Shown here piece by piece: positions 6,975 through 14,790 of a DNA stretch of 17,555 nucleotides. The notes under the pieces are model-generated. The model was not told the DNA's origin. It saw nothing but the letters and a program-made list of their open reading frames with translations, and made no database searches. The stretch's first letter is position 1; every line of letters begins with the position of its first letter. The DNA is taken from the NCBI GenBank assembly GCA_964434855.1, contig CAYSWR010000027.1, positions 1 to 17,555 on the forward strand, read 5' to 3'. Source of the DNA: UBA8516 sp964434855 (GTDB taxonomy: Archaea > Thermoproteota > Nitrososphaeria > Nitrososphaerales > Nitrosopumilaceae). The translations under genes were made by a program, and so were the position numbers.

Positions 6975-7184
6975 TTATCTACTTTTTATCTTCTTTTTTA
7001 GTTGGTTTACTTCTGCCATTTCTTCTCTTAGGTGTTTTCTAAGAATTGCCTCATGTTCTCGCTTGTGTCTCCAATAAATGTTCAATATACCCTGTCTTGT
7101 TTTTGCTTTTTTTATTGCAGAAGAATATTTTCTATGGCTATTTTCAACGCTTCTGAAATAGCTTTTGGTATTTGATGTAACCAT
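6975..7184 (-). CDS. Small, very basic helical protein of unknown function
   Basis: 69 residues from an ATG at 7184; the frame extends upstream to a TTG at 7226 (83 residues). A TATA-like GTTATCTA on the minus strand (about 7205-7213) lies about 25 bases before the ATG, favouring the shorter form. The protein is rich in Lys, Arg, Glu and His with no Cys, and reads as two or three amphipathic helices (SYFRSVENSHRKYSSAIKKA and HKREHEAILRKHLREEMAEV regions). Nucleic-acid binding is plausible from charge. It follows the DNA methyltransferase on the same strand, 45 bases after its stop. I do not recognise a family, and it does not resemble a restriction endonuclease. Confidence 0.55.
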   Translation of the reverse strand: MVTSNTKSYFRSVENSHRKYSSAIKKAKTRQGILNIYWRHKREHEAILRKHLREEMAEVNQLKKKIKSR

Positions 7185-7229
7185 GATTTGGTTTAGAGAG
7201 ATTCGTAGATAACCTTTACGAAACAAAGA

Positions 7230-8084
7230 TCAGATGTCAAGCCGTTCTGGTTTTTTCCAATATGGAACAAGCTGCATTTTTCTAAGGGATGGATGTTCCA
7301 TTGTTCGTTTTTGTGCTATTTTTACATATTTAGCAGACTTGTCAACACCAATATACTTTCGCTTAAGAAATCGGGCCATTTTGGTTGTCTGACCGCTTCC
7401 AACAAAAGGATCCAAAATCAGATCACCGGCGTTACTGTAAAGCTGTATCAATCTGTATGGAATTTCTTCTGGAAATGCAGCTGGATGAAACCTTCTGTAA
7501 CTCGGTGGAACTGGTGCAATATGCCACACAGAGTTTGCAATTTCTTTTTTCATCAAGTCATTGATTTTTAGTTTACTTTTTTTGTCCTTGACATTAGAAA
7601 ATGGTTGCTTTCTAAGAACTATGATTTGTTCATGCATGATATTTGGGTAGTAGTATGTAGGGTATGGATGTTGTATAGTTACTCTAAACCTTTTTTTTCC
7701 ACCTGTAACTTTGTTCCAAATTATTTCTTCAAAAAATTTCCAGCCAATTTCTTTTTTTGTTAGTTCTACAAGTAAAATTGCAGGAAGGGGAAGTTTAGTT
7801 TTTTCTTCAACAAGTTCGTTTCCTATAACTATACAGCAATGGCCACCTGGTTTTGTAACCTTGTATACTTGGGAGAAAACATCTCTCATCTCATCGATCC
7901 AGCTGTCAAGTGATACGCCTACAGTTCCTCTGTACCAGTCGTTTGAGGTTTGATGCTCTTGGTAGTTTATTGCATTGTGATATGGCGGAGAAGTAACAGT
8001 GAGTGCAACTTTGTCTTTGCCTATTTTGGAAAGATCTCGTGAATCAGCGTTAACAATAGAATTTGGTTTCCACACGGAAATCAT
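7230..8084 (-). CDS. DNA methyltransferase, N4-cytosine/N6-adenine beta class, apparently orphan
   Basis: 284 residues from the ATG at 8084 (288 from a GTG at 8096). The catalytic motif TSPPY (residues 31-35) precedes the SAM-binding motif DPFVGSGQTT (from about residue 225) followed by KYIGVDKSAKYV, the circularly permuted order of beta-class amino-methyltransferases. SPPY is usual for N4-cytosine enzymes, though some N6-adenine enzymes carry it. The segment between (WNKVTGGKKRFRVTIQHPYP to HPAAFPEEIPYRLI) holds the target-recognition region and a conserved FPEEIPYRLIQLYS-type stretch. No restriction endonuclease is adjacent, so it may mark DNA for regulation or protect against incoming enzymes. 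TATA-like AAATATTATATA (minus strand, 8097-8108) lies just upstream; start choice is not fully settled. Confidence 0.88.
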   Translation of the reverse strand: MISVWKPNSIVNADSRDLSKIGKDKVALTVTSPPYHNAINYQEHQTSNDWYRGTVGVSLDSWIDEMRDVFSQVYKVTKPGGHCCIVIGNELVEEKTKLPLPAILLVELTKKEIGWKFFEEIIWNKVTGGKKRFRVTIQHPYPTYYYPNIMHEQIIVLRKQPFSNVKDKKSKLKINDLMKKEIANSVWHIAPVPPSYRRFHPAAFPEEIPYRLIQLYSNAGDLILDPFVGSGQTTKMARFLKRKYIGVDKSAKYVKIAQKRTMEHPSLRKMQLVPYWKKPERLDI

Positions 8085-8200
8085 GAATTGATTCACTATA
8101 TAATATTTGGAGCAGGGATCAAAAACGTACCTTTAACGATTTGGATATCTTGTTTTTTTAAAACGTCTAACGTGAGATTGAATCTGGCTATTAATTGGCC

Positions 8201-8210
8201 ATATGTTTAT
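8201..8210 (+). promoter_or_regulatory. TATA-like box for the PII gene
   Basis: ATATGTTTAT is centred about 29 bases before the GTG at 8235, supporting that start. A stronger-looking T/A-rich box (GTTTTTTTAAAA, about 8152-8163) further upstream would instead give a leader of roughly 50 bases, so two promoters are possible. Confidence 0.35.
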
Positions 8211-8234
8211 CTGGGTTCATATCTTAGCTACATT

Positions 8235-8597
8235 GTGAAGAGAGTCGAAGTTCACACAAAAACAGAAAATCTAAAACCAATCCTTGACGCATTAAAAAAA
8301 GTCGGAGTAACTGGAATTACTGTAGCCCAAGTTAGAGGAAGAGGTTCTGTTGAACCTCCCATGATTTCAGGACTCAGAGGAACTGCCAGCTATGCTGCTG
8401 ATTTCAATACACGCAATCTAATTTACACAATTGTTGAAGACTCTAAATCTGAAGAGGTAATCCAAGCCATTCTAAAAGCAGTTCATAGTGACGGAGAGAA
8501 GGTCTTTGGCAAGATCTTTGTAACGCCAATTGAAGATGCTATCGACTTGGGAACAGGGCTGAGAGGATCAGAGGCTCTAAAATCAAAGACGGTATAA
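8235..8597 (+). CDS. PII-family signalling protein with altered ligand residues
   Basis: 120 residues from GTG. PII proteins are trimers that sense ATP/ADP and 2-oxoglutarate and control nitrogen metabolism. The fold pattern is clear: strand VKRVEVHTK, helix LKPILDALKKVG, GITVAQVRGRG leading into the T-loop, then GKIFVTP (B-loop) and GTGLRGSEAL (C-loop). Aligned by eye with E. coli GlnB, Arg38 and Gln39 are replaced (S38, V39), the T-loop is about two residues longer, and Arg101 and Arg103 become Asp and Gly; Lys90 is kept. Tyr51 may correspond to Tyr53 or be lost. The open frame extends upstream to 8088, but homology begins at this GTG. It sits divergent from the methyltransferase and upstream of aroD; no ammonium transporter is nearby. 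Confidence 0.85.
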   Translation: MKRVEVHTKTENLKPILDALKKVGVTGITVAQVRGRGSVEPPMISGLRGTASYAADFNTRNLIYTIVEDSKSEEVIQAILKAVHSDGEKVFGKIFVTPIEDAIDLGTGLRGSEALKSKTV

Positions 8598-8668
8598 AAC
8601 CTATAATAAAATTAGTTGCAAGTTTAGTTTGAACAAAGGCTTAATTTTCTAACATTACACAAAGAATT

Positions 8669-9343
8669 ATGGCAAACAAGACCTGTGTTACACTAGCTGA
8701 GTCAAGTCCAGCAAAGTTACGTTTGCGCCTAAGGCAGGCATTAAAAAGATCAGATTATGCAGAATTGCGATTTGATTTCATGGTTCCAATAAAAATTCCA
8801 ATATCACTAGATCTAGTAAAAAAAGATTTGAAGAGATGCATCTGTACCTTAAGACCAAAATCAGAAGGCGGCAAGTTTTCGGGTAGCGAAAAAGACAGGA
8901 CTTCCATACTAAAGTTGATTGCAGAATATAATCCGTATCTGCTTGATGTTGAGTTTGATACCATAAGAAAAAACAAAGACTTGAATCAATATCTAAAAAG
9001 AACAAAAACAAGTTTGCTTGTATCATGGCATGATTTTAAAAAAACTCCAGAGGAGAATTTATTAAAAAAGAAACTAAGACAGATGATCAAGTTTTCAAAG
9101 AATGTCAAGATTGTAACTACTGCAAAAACGATAGGTGACTCTATGAAGGTTTTATCTTTGTATAGAAACCTGCCAAAAAATCACAGCCTGATTGCCTTTG
9201 CAATGGGAAACAGCGGACGCATGTCTAGGATCCTCTGTACACAGTTTGGTAGCCCTTACACATATGTATCACTTGGCAAACCAGTTGCACCAGGTCAGTT
9301 TAGCCTAGATGAAGTTAAATCAATCTTCAAGTTGAAAAAATGA
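8669..9343 (+). CDS. aroD: Type I 3-dehydroquinate dehydratase
   Basis: 224 residues from ATG, typical for archaeal type I enzymes. It converts 3-dehydroquinate to 3-dehydroshikimate through a Schiff base. Landmarks: E32-x-R34 (ELRFD), Arg62 in CTLRP, the catalytic His121 in SWHDF, the Schiff-base Lys147 in VKIVTTA, and a C-terminal substrate loop with PVAPGQ. A weak TATA-like CTTAATTTT (8640-8648) lies about 25 bases before the ATG, so a new transcript may begin here. aroE follows after 4 bases. Confidence 0.93.
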   Translation: MANKTCVTLAESSPAKLRLRLRQALKRSDYAELRFDFMVPIKIPISLDLVKKDLKRCICTLRPKSEGGKFSGSEKDRTSILKLIAEYNPYLLDVEFDTIRKNKDLNQYLKRTKTSLLVSWHDFKKTPEENLLKKKLRQMIKFSKNVKIVTTAKTIGDSMKVLSLYRNLPKNHSLIAFAMGNSGRMSRILCTQFGSPYTYVSLGKPVAPGQFSLDEVKSIFKLKK

Positions 9344-9347
9344 TATC

Positions 9348-10169
9348 ATGACAAAGACTTATGCGGTGATAGGCGACCCAATTGATCATTCACTTTCGCC
9401 TGCAATACACAATGCTGCTTTTGCATTCCTAGGATTAGATTGTGCATACATTGCATATCGAATTCCAAAAGGAGAGCTAGCTGAAGGAATTGAGGCGTTA
9501 AAGCTCATCAACATTGCAGGATTTAACGTGACAATACCACACAAGGTGGATATGATGAAGCTTCTTGATGACATGGATGAAGATTGCAAAACAATTGGAG
9601 CTACAAACACCGTTAACAACGAGAATGGAAAGTTCAAAGGATACAACACTGACATGGATGGATTCTTAGAACCAATAAAACAGCGAAACCTGAGTTGCAA
9701 GGATTCTAATGTTTTGCTTATTGGTGCAGGTGGGGCTGCAAGAGCCATTGTAGCTGCGTTTGCAAAAGAAAAAGCTCACAAGATTACCATTACAAATAGA
9801 ACTAGAGAAAAAGCAGAAGAACTTGTTAAATTTGCAAACAAGTTAGGACTGGAATCAGAATACACTGATTTAACAAATGCCGGAAACACTGCAGGAAATT
9901 ACAAGTTCATTGTAAATGCGACTTCGGTTGGCATGAAAAATAATTCAAGCCCAATATCGACAAGGGCTATCAATAAAGATTGTACAGTATATGATATAGT
10001 ATACGTGCCAGTTGATACAGAATTACTTGAACAGTCAAAAAAACAAGGCGCGACTATCATATATGGTTGGGAGATGCTTCTTGCTCAAGCAATGCGCTCT
10101 TTTGAGATCTGGACAAAAAGAAAAGCGCCTTATGAAGCAATGAAGCTTACACTTTTGGGGAGGTTTTGA
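9348..10169 (+). CDS. aroE: Shikimate dehydrogenase
   Basis: 273 residues, normal length. It reduces 3-dehydroshikimate to shikimate with NADPH. Substrate-site motifs: SLSP (residues 15-18), NVTIPHK with catalytic Lys66, ATNTV, and NTDMDG with Asp102. The Rossmann motif GAGGAAR starts at Gly126, followed by the NRTR segment typical of NADP binding, then NATSVGM and the closing GWEMLLAQA. It starts 4 bases after aroD and ends 1 base before aroK, consistent with one mRNA. Confidence 0.95.
   Translation: MTKTYAVIGDPIDHSLSPAIHNAAFAFLGLDCAYIAYRIPKGELAEGIEALKLINIAGFNVTIPHKVDMMKLLDDMDEDCKTIGATNTVNNENGKFKGYNTDMDGFLEPIKQRNLSCKDSNVLLIGAGGAARAIVAAFAKEKAHKITITNRTREKAEELVKFANKLGLESEYTDLTNAGNTAGNYKFIVNATSVGMKNNSSPISTRAINKDCTVYDIVYVPVDTELLEQSKKQGATIIYGWEMLLAQAMRSFEIWTKRKAPYEAMKLTLLGRF
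10157..10163 (+). promoter_or_regulatory. Shine-Dalgarno site for aroK
   Basis: GGGGAGG lies inside the last codons of aroE, 7 bases before the aroK ATG. It is the clearest ribosome-binding site in the window and fixes the aroK start as an internal operon gene. Confidence 0.6.
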
Positions 10170-10170
10170 A

Positions 10171-11025
10171 ATGCCAACAGCAAAGGCAGTCATGCATGGT
10201 GCAGTCTCAATTGTAAATGCAATTGCAACAGGAAAAGGAGCAACACTTGGTATTTCACTCAATGTAGAGTCCATCATAGAAGCAACTCAAGGCACTGGAA
10301 TCATATTTGAAAATAAAGAATCCAGTCTTAGCTCGCGTCTGATAAGAAGCGTCATTGAAAAAGCTGTACCAAAAAATGAGCTTGAAAAGTCCAAACTGAG
10401 AATTTCGCTAAAATCAGAAATACCGTCAGGATATGGCCTTAAGAGTTCAAGTGCAATATCTTCTGTAATATCTTTAGCCTGTGCCAAACTTTTCAGACCA
10501 GAGATAAATGATTTTGAAGTGCTAAAACACGGCGTACAAGCATCCATAGAAACCAAAGTAAGCATTACTGGTGGATACGATGATGCCTGTGCATGTTATT
10601 TTGGAGGTTTTGTAGTGACAGATAATTATAATCTGAAAATTGTAAAATCTGAAAAAGCTCCAGAGGATCTGTCAGCTGTAATATTCATACCAAAGTCAAG
10701 AAAAAGAGGCAACGTAAATAAACTAAAGATTCTAGCGGGAGTCTTTGCGCAAGCATGGTCGCTTGCCAATAATTCGGATTACTGGAATGCGATGTTGTTA
10801 AATGGTCTTGCCACCTCGACCATACTAAACTCAGACCCCAGAATTCTTACAGATTTGATTGAGGCAGGTGCGCTTGGAGCATCGGTCTCAGGCAATGGAC
10901 CTTCGATTGCAGCCATATCAAAAAAAGGAAATGTCTCTAGTGTGAAAAGGGCATTTTTGTCCCATGACGGAGAAATCATAGTATCAGACATCAACAACAA
11001 AAAGGCTGAAGTTTATGAAATGTAA
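10171..11025 (+). CDS. aroK: Archaeal shikimate kinase (GHMP kinase family)
   Basis: 284 residues. This archaeal enzyme phosphorylates shikimate with ATP and is unrelated to bacterial AroK. The GHMP ATP-binding motif is at residues 85-96 (PSGYGLKSSSAI), the middle segment has SITGGYDDACACYFGG, and the third motif GASVSGNGPSIAA lies near the C-terminus. Homoserine kinase and mevalonate kinase are relatives, but the place between aroE and aroA identifies the substrate. The aroA gene begins 11 bases before this gene ends. Confidence 0.93.
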   Translation: MPTAKAVMHGAVSIVNAIATGKGATLGISLNVESIIEATQGTGIIFENKESSLSSRLIRSVIEKAVPKNELEKSKLRISLKSEIPSGYGLKSSSAISSVISLACAKLFRPEINDFEVLKHGVQASIETKVSITGGYDDACACYFGGFVVTDNYNLKIVKSEKAPEDLSAVIFIPKSRKRGNVNKLKILAGVFAQAWSLANNSDYWNAMLLNGLATSTILNSDPRILTDLIEAGALGASVSGNGPSIAAISKKGNVSSVKRAFLSHDGEIIVSDINNKKAEVYEM

Positions 11026-12283
11026 GATAGAAAAGGCAAGACTTTCTGGAATAATAGTCTGTCCACCAAACAAAAGTTACACACATAGAGCAATATTTTT
11101 GTCAACACTTGCAAAAGGTCAAAGTAAGATAAGCAATGTTTTGCTTTCAAGAGATACTGTTGCAACAATAAACGCATGCAAAAATTTTGGCGCGCAAATA
11201 AAAATTGATGGCTCCAACTTGACGGTAGAAAGTTCAGGTGACATCAAATTGCAAAGCTCACAGATCGATGCGTCAAACTCTGGAACGACGATTAGAATTG
11301 CCGCTGCAATATCATCACTTTCTGAAAATAAGATCACACTAGATGGTGATGCCAGCCTTAGAAAGAGACCAATGCAACTTTTACTTGATGCATTGCAATC
11401 ACTTGGAGCAAGCTGCACGTCGACTGATGGTAAACCGCCAATAACGGTACAGGGGAAAATTCGAGGAGGCGAGGTTGCGATTCCAGGCTCTGTGTCTAGT
11501 CAGTTCATTTCTGCATTGATGATTGCTGCACCAAAGACAGAAAATGGGATCACATTAAACATAGAAGGCGAGCTTGTTTCAAAGCCATATCTTGAAGCAA
11601 CCATAGCTGCAATGAAAAAATTTGGAGCTAAAGTTGAAACTATATCTCCATACAAGAAATACAAGATTCCAAGACAGGACTATACATCTACTAATTTTGT
11701 AATTCCTTCTGATTTTTCAAGCATGGCATTACTTTTGTCAGCAGCAGTACTTCTAGGAGATGACCTTACAATACATGCATCTTTAGGGGACTTGCCTCAA
11801 GGAGACAAAGAGATAATCTCACATCTTCAAAAGATGGGTGTCAAAATAAGCATAAGCAATGATACCATAACAGTAAACAACCCACCATTTTTAGAGGGTG
11901 GAAGATTTGACCTATCAAATACTCCAGATCTGTTGCCTCCAATGGCAATACTTGCACTAAAAACCAGAAACCCGATTGATATCTACAATGTAAAGCATGC
12001 AAGATTCAAAGAGACCGATAGAATTTCCATCTTGGCAAGCGAACTTGCAAAGCTTGGAGTAGCAGTGCAAGAAAAAGAAGACGGGTTGATACTACAAGCT
12101 CCAAAAAATCCCAAAGGAGCTGAACTGGACTCATCAGATGATCACAGATTGTTTATGGCATTTTGCATAGCTGGAATGTATGTTGGCAATTGTACCGTGT
12201 CTGACCCAGAATCTGTTGATGTTTCTTATCCAACTTTTATTGAAGACATGAACAAAGTTGGTGCAAAAATTCTTACATTTTAA
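11015..12283 (+). CDS. aroA: 3-phosphoshikimate 1-carboxyvinyltransferase (EPSP synthase)
   Basis: 422 residues, full length. It joins shikimate 3-phosphate and phosphoenolpyruvate. Landmarks: PPNKSYTHR with Lys20, Ser21 and Arg25; SNSGTTIR (residues 87-94), the position of the NAGTAMR loop of E. coli; KRPMQLLLDAL; the SSQ of GSVSSQFISAL; the DLLPPMAILAL block with its Asp; and RFKETDRI. The loop reads NSGTT with Ile where E. coli has Pro101, a variant of the PEP/inhibitor-contact loop. It overlaps aroK by 11 bp, and aroC follows after 40 bp. Confidence 0.95.
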   Translation: MKCKIEKARLSGIIVCPPNKSYTHRAIFLSTLAKGQSKISNVLLSRDTVATINACKNFGAQIKIDGSNLTVESSGDIKLQSSQIDASNSGTTIRIAAAISSLSENKITLDGDASLRKRPMQLLLDALQSLGASCTSTDGKPPITVQGKIRGGEVAIPGSVSSQFISALMIAAPKTENGITLNIEGELVSKPYLEATIAAMKKFGAKVETISPYKKYKIPRQDYTSTNFVIPSDFSSMALLLSAAVLLGDDLTIHASLGDLPQGDKEIISHLQKMGVKISISNDTITVNNPPFLEGGRFDLSNTPDLLPPMAILALKTRNPIDIYNVKHARFKETDRISILASELAKLGVAVQEKEDGLILQAPKNPKGAELDSSDDHRLFMAFCIAGMYVGNCTVSDPESVDVSYPTFIEDMNKVGAKILTF

Positions 12284-12292
12284 CATAGAAGG

Positions 12293-12300
12293 ATTATAAG
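12293..12300 (+). promoter_or_regulatory. Possible internal promoter before aroC
   Basis: ATTATAAG is centred about 28 bases before the aroC ATG, in the only gap larger than 4 bases between aroD and the NUDIX gene. aroC may therefore also be read from its own leaderless transcript. Confidence 0.4.
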
Positions 12301-12323
12301 CATCTAAGAGAAAATTTCATTAT

Positions 12324-13421
12324 ATGACAGGAAGTTCGATTGGAGAAAGATTTGGTTTTACTAGTTTTGGTGAAAGTCATGGAAGATGTATCGGAGCTGT
12401 GGTAGATGGATGTCCTGCAGGTTTAGAGCTGGAAGAAAAAGACATTCAAAAGATGCTTGATCTTCGAAAACCTGGTCAATCACTGGTATCAACACAAAGA
12501 AAAGAAGGAGATGTTGTGGAGATTTTATCTGGAGTTTTTCGAGGATATACAACTGGAGCTCCTATTGCAATGATAATCTGGAACCAAGATCAGCACTCTA
12601 AAGATTATGAACAATTGGTTAGGAAACCACGACCTGGACACTCTGACTATCCAGCGTGGGCAAAGTACAAGGGATTTAATGATTTTCGTGGCGGAGGCAG
12701 ATTTTCTGGAAGGCTAACAGCAACATTTGTAATGGCAGGAGCAATTGCAAAAAAATTACTTGCTCAAACTATTGGAATAGATACCTACTCTTACACTTCA
12801 CAAATAGGCAGGATAAAGATGAAAGGACAAGTGACATCAAAGATGAAAAAAGAAATTTATTCAAACGATGTGCGTTGTCCTGATAAAAAAACCGCGCAAA
12901 AGATGCGTACAGCAATTCTTGCTGCAAGAAAAAGTGGAGACTCTCTTGGCGGAGTAATAGAATCCATAACAACAAACATTCCTGTTGGTCTTGGCGAGCC
13001 AATATTTGGATCATTAGAGTCTGATCTTTCCAAGGCACTATATTCTATTCCTGCAGTAAAGGGAGTAGAATTTGGTTCAGGTTTTTACGGTTCTACTACG
13101 AGTGGTTATGTAAACAATGACCAGTATATGATAAAAAACGGAAAGATTGTAACAAAGACAAACAATGCTGGTGGAATATTGGGCGGATTATCAAATGGAA
13201 TGCCCATTGTTTTACGTGTGGCGTTCAAACCAGCTTCGTCTATTGCAAAAAAACAAAACACCATAGACATCAAGACTAAAAAACCAGCATTGCTTGTTGT
13301 GACAGGAAGACACGACCCATGTGTTGTACCACGGGCCCCACCAGTTGTTGATTCTCTAGTCTCTGTAGTTTTGGCAGATCATGCAATAAAATACGGCCTT
13401 ATACCACCCGTGATCAGATAG
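12324..13421 (+). CDS. aroC: Chorismate synthase
   Basis: 365 residues, normal length. It removes phosphate from EPSP to give chorismate, needing reduced FMN. The family signatures are all present: GESHG near the N-terminus, RPGHSDYPAWAKY and DFRGGGRFSGR in the first third, GGILGGLSNG in the middle, and GRHDPCVVPRAPPVV near the end. No fused flavin reductase is seen, so the enzyme depends on an outside source of reduced FMN. The chorismate mutase fusion begins 3 bases after its stop. Confidence 0.95.
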   Translation: MTGSSIGERFGFTSFGESHGRCIGAVVDGCPAGLELEEKDIQKMLDLRKPGQSLVSTQRKEGDVVEILSGVFRGYTTGAPIAMIIWNQDQHSKDYEQLVRKPRPGHSDYPAWAKYKGFNDFRGGGRFSGRLTATFVMAGAIAKKLLAQTIGIDTYSYTSQIGRIKMKGQVTSKMKKEIYSNDVRCPDKKTAQKMRTAILAARKSGDSLGGVIESITTNIPVGLGEPIFGSLESDLSKALYSIPAVKGVEFGSGFYGSTTSGYVNNDQYMIKNGKIVTKTNNAGGILGGLSNGMPIVLRVAFKPASSIAKKQNTIDIKTKKPALLVVTGRHDPCVVPRAPPVVDSLVSVVLADHAIKYGLIPPVIR

Positions 13422-13424
13422 AAA

Positions 13425-14789
13425 ATGTCAGACATTGACAAGCTTCGAGATCAGATTGATAAGATTACACTTGAGATGATAAAACTTCTCAAGGAGAGAG
13501 TTGAGATATCAAAGGAAATAGGTTCTATCAAAAATAACCTTGGCCTTGGAATAACAGACGAACAGCGAGAGAGCCATCTTCGAAACAAGGTCATCATACT
13601 TTGTAAAGAACTAGGGCTGGATGAAAAAATTGCTACAATGTTTTTGAACTTTCTTTTAAACGAGTCAATCAAGGTCCAGTCAACTGGAAAACAGACGCAC
13701 CTTTCTGTATTTTTAAAAGCAAAATCCTTGGAAAAGCAAGGAAAAAAAATAATACACATGGAAGTAGGCGAACCAGACTTTAATCCACCAAAAATAGTCA
13801 AGAAATCCCTTGCTGAAGTCTATGACAAGGGATTTACAAAATACGGTGAATCAAAGGGGATGCCAGAGTTTAGAGAAGCTCTTGCAAAAAAAACTTCTGA
13901 TAGATATCACACTAGAACAAAAACAGAAAATGTGATGGTTTCCCCTGGAGCAAGATTTTCAGTATTTTTGGCCATATCAACTCTTTTGCATCCAGGCGAT
14001 GAAATAATTGTCATAGAACCTGCATGGCCTGCATACCAAGAAAATGCATTAAATTCTGGCGTCAAGGTAAGAACTGTACAAACTACACTAGAAAACAAAT
14101 GGGAACCGTCGGTAAACCAGATTGCAAGCATGATAAATCCAAATACCAAAATGATTGTTCTAAACTACCCAAACAATCCAACTGGAAAGATATTGCCAAA
14201 AAAACTGCAAGACGAGATTGTTCAAATGGCAATCAAAAACAATCTCCATATACTAAGCGATGAGATCTATTCTGATTATTCATATAATGACTGGAAGAGT
14301 GTCCTTTCATACGAATATGAGAAAAGCATCATAACACAGTCGTTTTCCAAATCTCATGCAATGACAGGATTCAGGATTGGATACGCTGTATCACACCCTG
14401 ATATAATAGATAGAATGGCAAAGCTTCAGGCCCTGTGTATGACAAACGTGGCAGAACCAATCCAGTATGTGGCCCTAAAGGCACTTGATTCTGATACAAG
14501 CGATAATACTAAAACCATGAAAAACAGACTAGATCTAGTGGTCAAGATGGCAAAAGGGATGCAACTAGACTTTGTAACGCCAGATGGAGCAATGTATCTA
14601 TTTGCCAAAGTTAGAAAAGAAAATTTTAATGCTGTTGATTTTACAAACAAACTTTTAGATCAAGGAGTGGCAATTGCTCCAGGAGAAGCGTTTGGCAATT
14701 ACCAAAACTTTGTAAGAATTTCTGCGTGTCAGCCAGAAAAATTACTAAGTGAGGGGATGGAAATAATAGAAAAGGCATTGAGCAAATAA
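13425..14789 (+). CDS. Chorismate mutase (AroQ) fused to class I aminotransferase
   Basis: 454 residues. Residues 1-90 are an AroQ helical chorismate mutase with all six E. coli active-site positions at matching spacing: Arg8, Arg25, Lys36, Arg48, Glu49 and Gln85. Residues about 92-454 are a fold-type I PLP aminotransferase: MEVGEPDFNPP, NYPNNPTG (from 247), SDEIYSDY with Asp279 and Tyr282, the PLP lysine Lys309 in SFSKSHAMTGFRIGY, and a late Arg in FVRISA. The first domain turns chorismate into prephenate. The second may transaminate prephenate (to arogenate) or 4-hydroxyphenylpyruvate/phenylpyruvate; sequence alone does not decide. It sits between aroC and tyrA with 3- and 1-base gaps. Confidence 0.92.
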   Translation: MSDIDKLRDQIDKITLEMIKLLKERVEISKEIGSIKNNLGLGITDEQRESHLRNKVIILCKELGLDEKIATMFLNFLLNESIKVQSTGKQTHLSVFLKAKSLEKQGKKIIHMEVGEPDFNPPKIVKKSLAEVYDKGFTKYGESKGMPEFREALAKKTSDRYHTRTKTENVMVSPGARFSVFLAISTLLHPGDEIIVIEPAWPAYQENALNSGVKVRTVQTTLENKWEPSVNQIASMINPNTKMIVLNYPNNPTGKILPKKLQDEIVQMAIKNNLHILSDEIYSDYSYNDWKSVLSYEYEKSIITQSFSKSHAMTGFRIGYAVSHPDIIDRMAKLQALCMTNVAEPIQYVALKALDSDTSDNTKTMKNRLDLVVKMAKGMQLDFVTPDGAMYLFAKVRKENFNAVDFTNKLLDQGVAIAPGEAFGNYQNFVRISACQPEKLLSEGMEIIEKALSK

Positions 14790-14790
14790 A

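Noticed and set aside
7185..7226. TTG-started extension of the small basic protein
   Set aside because: An ATG 14 codons later has a TATA-like box about 25 bases upstream; the extension overlaps that box.
8088..8234. 49-codon N-terminal extension of the PII frame
   Set aside because: PII homology begins exactly at the GTG at 8235, a TATA-like box lies 29 bases before it, and the extension overlaps the methyltransferase promoter.
6654..8668. Mobile element or defence island between the two aro segments
   Set aside because: No integrase, transposase, terminal repeats, toxin or nuclease is visible; only a methyltransferase, PII and two small proteins.
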